Of a stretch of DNA of 17,105 bases, positions 14,831 through 17,105 are shown piece after piece; positions within the stretch are counted from its first letter, which is position 1; each line of letters opens with the position of its first letter. The DNA comes from an uncultured Methanobrevibacter sp. (GTDB lineage Archaea; Methanobacteriota; Methanobacteria; Methanobacteriales; Methanobacteriaceae), in assembly GCF_937881195.1 (NCBI RefSeq), contig NZ_CALGFC010000015.1, positions 1-17,105 on the forward strand, written 5' to 3'. A model generated the notes under the pieces. It saw only the letters and a program-made list of their open reading frames with translations, was not told where the DNA came from and did no database searches. Made by a program: the position numbers and the translations under genes.

Positions 14831-14870
14831 TTTTTTATATCTAATGTTTTTTATATCTAATGTTTTTTAT
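14831..14870. repeat. 16-bp tandem repeat, two and a half copies
   Basis: TTTTTTATATCTAATG is repeated at 14831-14846 and 14847-14862, with an 8-base partial copy to 14870. It ends 52 bp before the glycosyltransferase start, within reach of its promoter; each copy contains a TTTATAT box. Confidence 0.8.
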
Positions 14871-14921
14871 GTATTATAATAATATATTTTTCACTTATTA
14901 AATTATTTAACCGGTGTTTCA

Positions 14922-16235
14922 ATGAAGAAGGTACTTTTAATAGCATTTTATTTTAATCAAACTAATGAAATCGCATCAAAACGTTTAAGAGGTTTAGCTA
15001 AATATTTACCCCAGTTTGGATGGGAACCTATTGTAATAGTGCCTAAATTAGATAATATTCCTAGCTATCCAAATAATAATTTAGATTTCAAAGTCATTGA
15101 AACAGAATATGAAGATATGTTAGATAAATGGATGAATAAATTCAAAAAATCTCCAAATAATTTTGAAAATAAAATTATTAATGTAAAAAATAATGAAATA
15201 AGTAATGTGAAAAATAATGGAAAAAGTAATGAAAAAAACACTTTAATATCAAAAGCTATTTCATTAGCTGGAGAAATCTTTGCTTACCCTGATGGAATGA
15301 AGTATTGGTATGAACCAGCTATGGAAGTTTCAAAAGAAGCAATAGAAGTAAATGATATCGAAGCTATAATTAGCTCTTCATGGCCAGTTACCTCACATAT
15401 AATAGCTAAAGACCTTAAAAAGCAATATAATATTAATTGGATAGCTGATTTAAGAGATCTTTGGAATTTAAATCCTTATGTAAATCACACATTTATACGA
15501 AATCATTTTGAAAAGAAATTAGAGATTGAAACATTCAAATATGCAGATGTTTTAACCACAACCACAAAATTAGCTAGTGAAACACTCCAAAAATTACACC
15601 CCAATAATAAAATCTGTACTGTTATGAGTGGATATGATATCGAAGACATAACTGAAAATAATATTCCTAAAAATAATGAAAAATTAAATTTTATCTATGC
15701 TGGATCTCTTTATGGTGGAAAAAGAGACCCTAAAATTCTTTTTAAAGGAATTAGACAGTTAATTGATGAAGAAAGAATCCCTCCTTCAGTATTATCTTTA
15801 GATTTTTATGGAGATAACGAAGGTATTGAAAATATAGCTAAAGAATATAATATTGAAAATATTGTGAATATTCATGGATCAATCCCCCATAAAGAAGTAT
15901 TGAAAAAACAAAAAGAATCTCAAGCTCTTTTATTATTATCTTGGAATAATGAAAAAGAGAAGATTTTTTTACCTGGAAAAATTTATGAATATTTAGCTGC
16001 AAAACGTCCAGTATTATCAATTGGATATAAAGAAGGGTCTCTTAAAAGTTTGATTGAAAAAACTAACATTGGTTATCATGTTTCTACAATAGAAGAAACA
16101 AAAGAAGCAATCATGAAATTTTATAATAATTTTTCTGAAAATAAAACATTAAAATATAATGGCAATGAAGAAGTAAACAAGTATTCAATTATAGCTACAG
16201 CTCAGAAATTTTCAAAAATACTTGATTCTATTTAA
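14922..16235 (+). CDS. Glycosyltransferase, GT-B fold (GT4-like)
   Basis: This 437-residue enzyme should transfer a sugar from an activated donor to a lipid- or protein-linked glycan on the cytoplasmic face. The N-terminal domain begins KVLLIAFYFNQTNEIASKR (residues 3-21), the GT4 acceptor loop style, with SSSWPVTSHIIA (151-162) and WIADLRDLWNLNPY (173-186). The C-terminal donor domain has FIYAGSLYGGKRDP (257-270), VNIHGSIPHKEVL and the conserved LPGKIYEYLAAKRPVLSIG (350-368), whose Glu lies in the donor-binding motif. Residues 72-110 are an Asn/Lys-rich insert with an 8-residue tandem repeat. No membrane helix is visible. The ATG at 14922 follows GGTG, a weak SD. Donor and acceptor cannot be assigned. 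Proximity to ino1 hints at inositol lipid or envelope glycan work, but the genes diverge and this is speculation. Confidence 0.85.
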   Translation: MKKVLLIAFYFNQTNEIASKRLRGLAKYLPQFGWEPIVIVPKLDNIPSYPNNNLDFKVIETEYEDMLDKWMNKFKKSPNNFENKIINVKNNEISNVKNNGKSNEKNTLISKAISLAGEIFAYPDGMKYWYEPAMEVSKEAIEVNDIEAIISSSWPVTSHIIAKDLKKQYNINWIADLRDLWNLNPYVNHTFIRNHFEKKLEIETFKYADVLTTTTKLASETLQKLHPNNKICTVMSGYDIEDITENNIPKNNEKLNFIYAGSLYGGKRDPKILFKGIRQLIDEERIPPSVLSLDFYGDNEGIENIAKEYNIENIVNIHGSIPHKEVLKKQKESQALLLLSWNNEKEKIFLPGKIYEYLAAKRPVLSIGYKEGSLKSLIEKTNIGYHVSTIEETKEAIMKFYNNFSENKTLKYNGNEEVNKYSIIATAQKFSKILDSI

Positions 16236-16397
16236 AATTGTATTATATTAATAATTATAAAATATATTCAAAAAAAATGCAAATTATCATTATAAATAAT
16301 AAAATAAAAAAATAATTATAGATAATAATCAAAAAATAAAGATAATTGGGAAAAATAAATTAATAAAGAGAAAAATAAATTAATAAGGAGAAAAATA
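16236..16397 (+). other. Spacer with 20-bp tandem repeat carrying the ogt ribosome-binding site
   Basis: Two copies of AAAAATAAATTAATAARGAG lie at 16351-16370 (ending AAAGAG) and 16371-16390 (ending AAGGAG), followed by a partial copy running into the ATG. A diverged third copy may precede them (16331-16350). Only the second copy is a good SD (AAGGAG, 16385-16390, 7 bases before ATG). The remaining spacer is A/T-rich without a clear terminator. Confidence 0.75.
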
Positions 16398-16946
16398 ATG
16401 ATTTATTCAACAGAATATTCTTCACCAATTGGACCACTTTTATTAGTTAGTGATGGTGAAAATCTTATTGGAATATGGATGAAAGATCAAAAACACTTTG
16501 CTGATAATTTAAATAATAAAACATTAAAGAGAGTAGGAAAAGAGGAATTAATTATATTTAATAAAGTTTTTAAATGGTTGGATAGCTATTTTGAAGGCGA
16601 AAATCCAAAAATTTCGGATTTACCCTTAGAACCTAAAGGAACTGAGTTTAGAAAATCGGTGTGGGACATTCTTCTTGAAATACCCTATGGAAAAACTATA
16701 ACCTATGGAGAAATAGCTAAAAATATTGCAAAACAAATGAACAAAGAAAAAATGTCTAGTCAGGCCGTTGGGGGAGCTGTAGGACATAATCCTATTTCTA
16801 TCATTATCCCATGTCATAGAGTTGTAGGAAAAGATGGTAGCTTAACAGGATATGCTGGAGGTATAGATAAAAAAATTAAGTTACTTAAACATGAAAATGT
16901 AGACATGTCAAAATTATATGTGCCTAAAAAAGGAACAGCTCTGTAA
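16398..16946 (+). CDS. ogt: Methylated-DNA--protein-cysteine methyltransferase
   Basis: This 182-residue suicide repair enzyme removes alkyl groups from O6-alkylguanine in DNA onto its own cysteine. An RNase H-like N-terminal domain (about 1-80, STEYSSPIGPLLLVSDGENL) precedes the DNA-binding domain: FRKSVWDILLEIPYGKTITY (84-103), then the active site IIIPCHRVVGKDGSLTGYAG with Cys139, and the closing GIDKKIKLLKHE. The position of the Arg finger that flips the base (RAVG in human MGMT) reads QAVGGAVGHNP, with Gln122; related bacterial sequences also carry Gln here (from memory), so the protein is probably active. The start is fixed by the SD AAGGAG. It lies 162 bp after the glycosyltransferase gene on the same strand and may be cotranscribed or independent. 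Confidence 0.94.
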   Translation: MIYSTEYSSPIGPLLLVSDGENLIGIWMKDQKHFADNLNNKTLKRVGKEELIIFNKVFKWLDSYFEGENPKISDLPLEPKGTEFRKSVWDILLEIPYGKTITYGEIAKNIAKQMNKEKMSSQAVGGAVGHNPISIIIPCHRVVGKDGSLTGYAGGIDKKIKLLKHENVDMSKLYVPKKGTAL

Positions 16947-17105
16947 ATTGATAAAACTTATTAACTAATAATATAATGAAATTATAATTAACAAACTTAT
17001 AAGATGATAAAATTATAAAATAATAAAAATTAAAAATTAAAAATTAAAAGATAATAAAAAATAATAGAATTATAAAATAATAAAAATTAAAAAATGAAAA
17101 ATAAT
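16947..17105. other. Low-complexity AT-rich sequence to the window end
   Basis: The stretch consists of imperfect repeats of AATAAAAATTAAAAA-type words. No gene, hairpin with G-C pairs or clear terminator was seen. Confidence 0.6.

Larger units (their letters stand above)
14152..14921. other. 770-bp AT-rich divergent intergenic region
   Basis: The region separates the start of ino1 (minus) from the start of the glycosyltransferase gene (plus) and must hold both promoters. It is almost pure A/T, so several A/T boxes could serve as TATA elements and none can be singled out. I see no gene or structured RNA. Two short tandem repeats near the right end are listed separately. Confidence 0.6.

Noticed and set aside
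14152..14921. A hidden small gene or RNA in the 770-bp spacer.
   Set aside because: Both strands are stop-rich A/T sequence without an SD-linked frame or any G-C-paired hairpin.

Overview
The window looks like chromosomal DNA of a very AT-rich methanogenic archaeon of the Methanobacteriales, most likely Methanobrevibacter or a close relative. The evidence is an archaeal translation factor aIF-1A, a two-subunit-type pyruvate carboxylase B subunit, an inositol-1-phosphate synthase of the kind used for archaeal inositol lipids, and a giant secreted adhesin-like protein with a beta-helix and stacked Ig-like repeats. Intergenic stretches are long and almost free of G and C, and GGAGGTGA-type Shine-Dalgarno (SD) sites mark several starts. 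The genus is inferred from protein style, not from a search.

Layout, left to right. Positions 1-378 hold the aIF-1A gene (minus strand, TTG start); its last 55 bases are repeated exactly 75 bp further downstream, at the window edge. Positions 878-2226 (minus) hold an apparent two-gene unit: an unannotated-size 44-residue basic protein with an excellent SD, then an unrecognised 391-residue protein with three predicted membrane helices. Positions 2764-8949 (minus) hold the adhesin: signal peptide, about 16 GGAIYN-type beta-helix coils, one Ig-like linker domain, 14 Ig-like repeats of about 93 residues, and a lysine-rich C-terminus. Its best SD is followed by ATC where a start codon would be expected. 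A 1-kb noncoding stretch (8950-9990) follows. It carries two inverted copies of a 19-bp palindromic site and a cluster of related half-sites.

Positions 9991-11709 (minus) encode PycB, which supplies oxaloacetate for the incomplete reductive TCA route. Positions 12307-12735 (minus) encode a winged-helix HVO_A0114-type DNA-binding protein with a strong inverted repeat over its promoter and no visible toxin partner. Positions 13048-14151 (minus) encode inositol-1-phosphate synthase. After a 770-bp AT-rich divergent spacer, a GT-B glycosyltransferase (14922-16235) and an O6-alkylguanine-DNA alkyltransferase (16398-16946) run on the plus strand.

Most of the genes appear to be independent units with their own spacers. 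The only common theme is the cell envelope (adhesin, inositol phosphate for lipids, glycosyltransferase). I found no tRNA, rRNA, CRISPR array or intact mobile element. The items most worth following up are the inverted 19-bp site pair upstream of the adhesin, the ATC at its start, the small-protein/membrane-protein pair, and the aIF-1A tail duplication.
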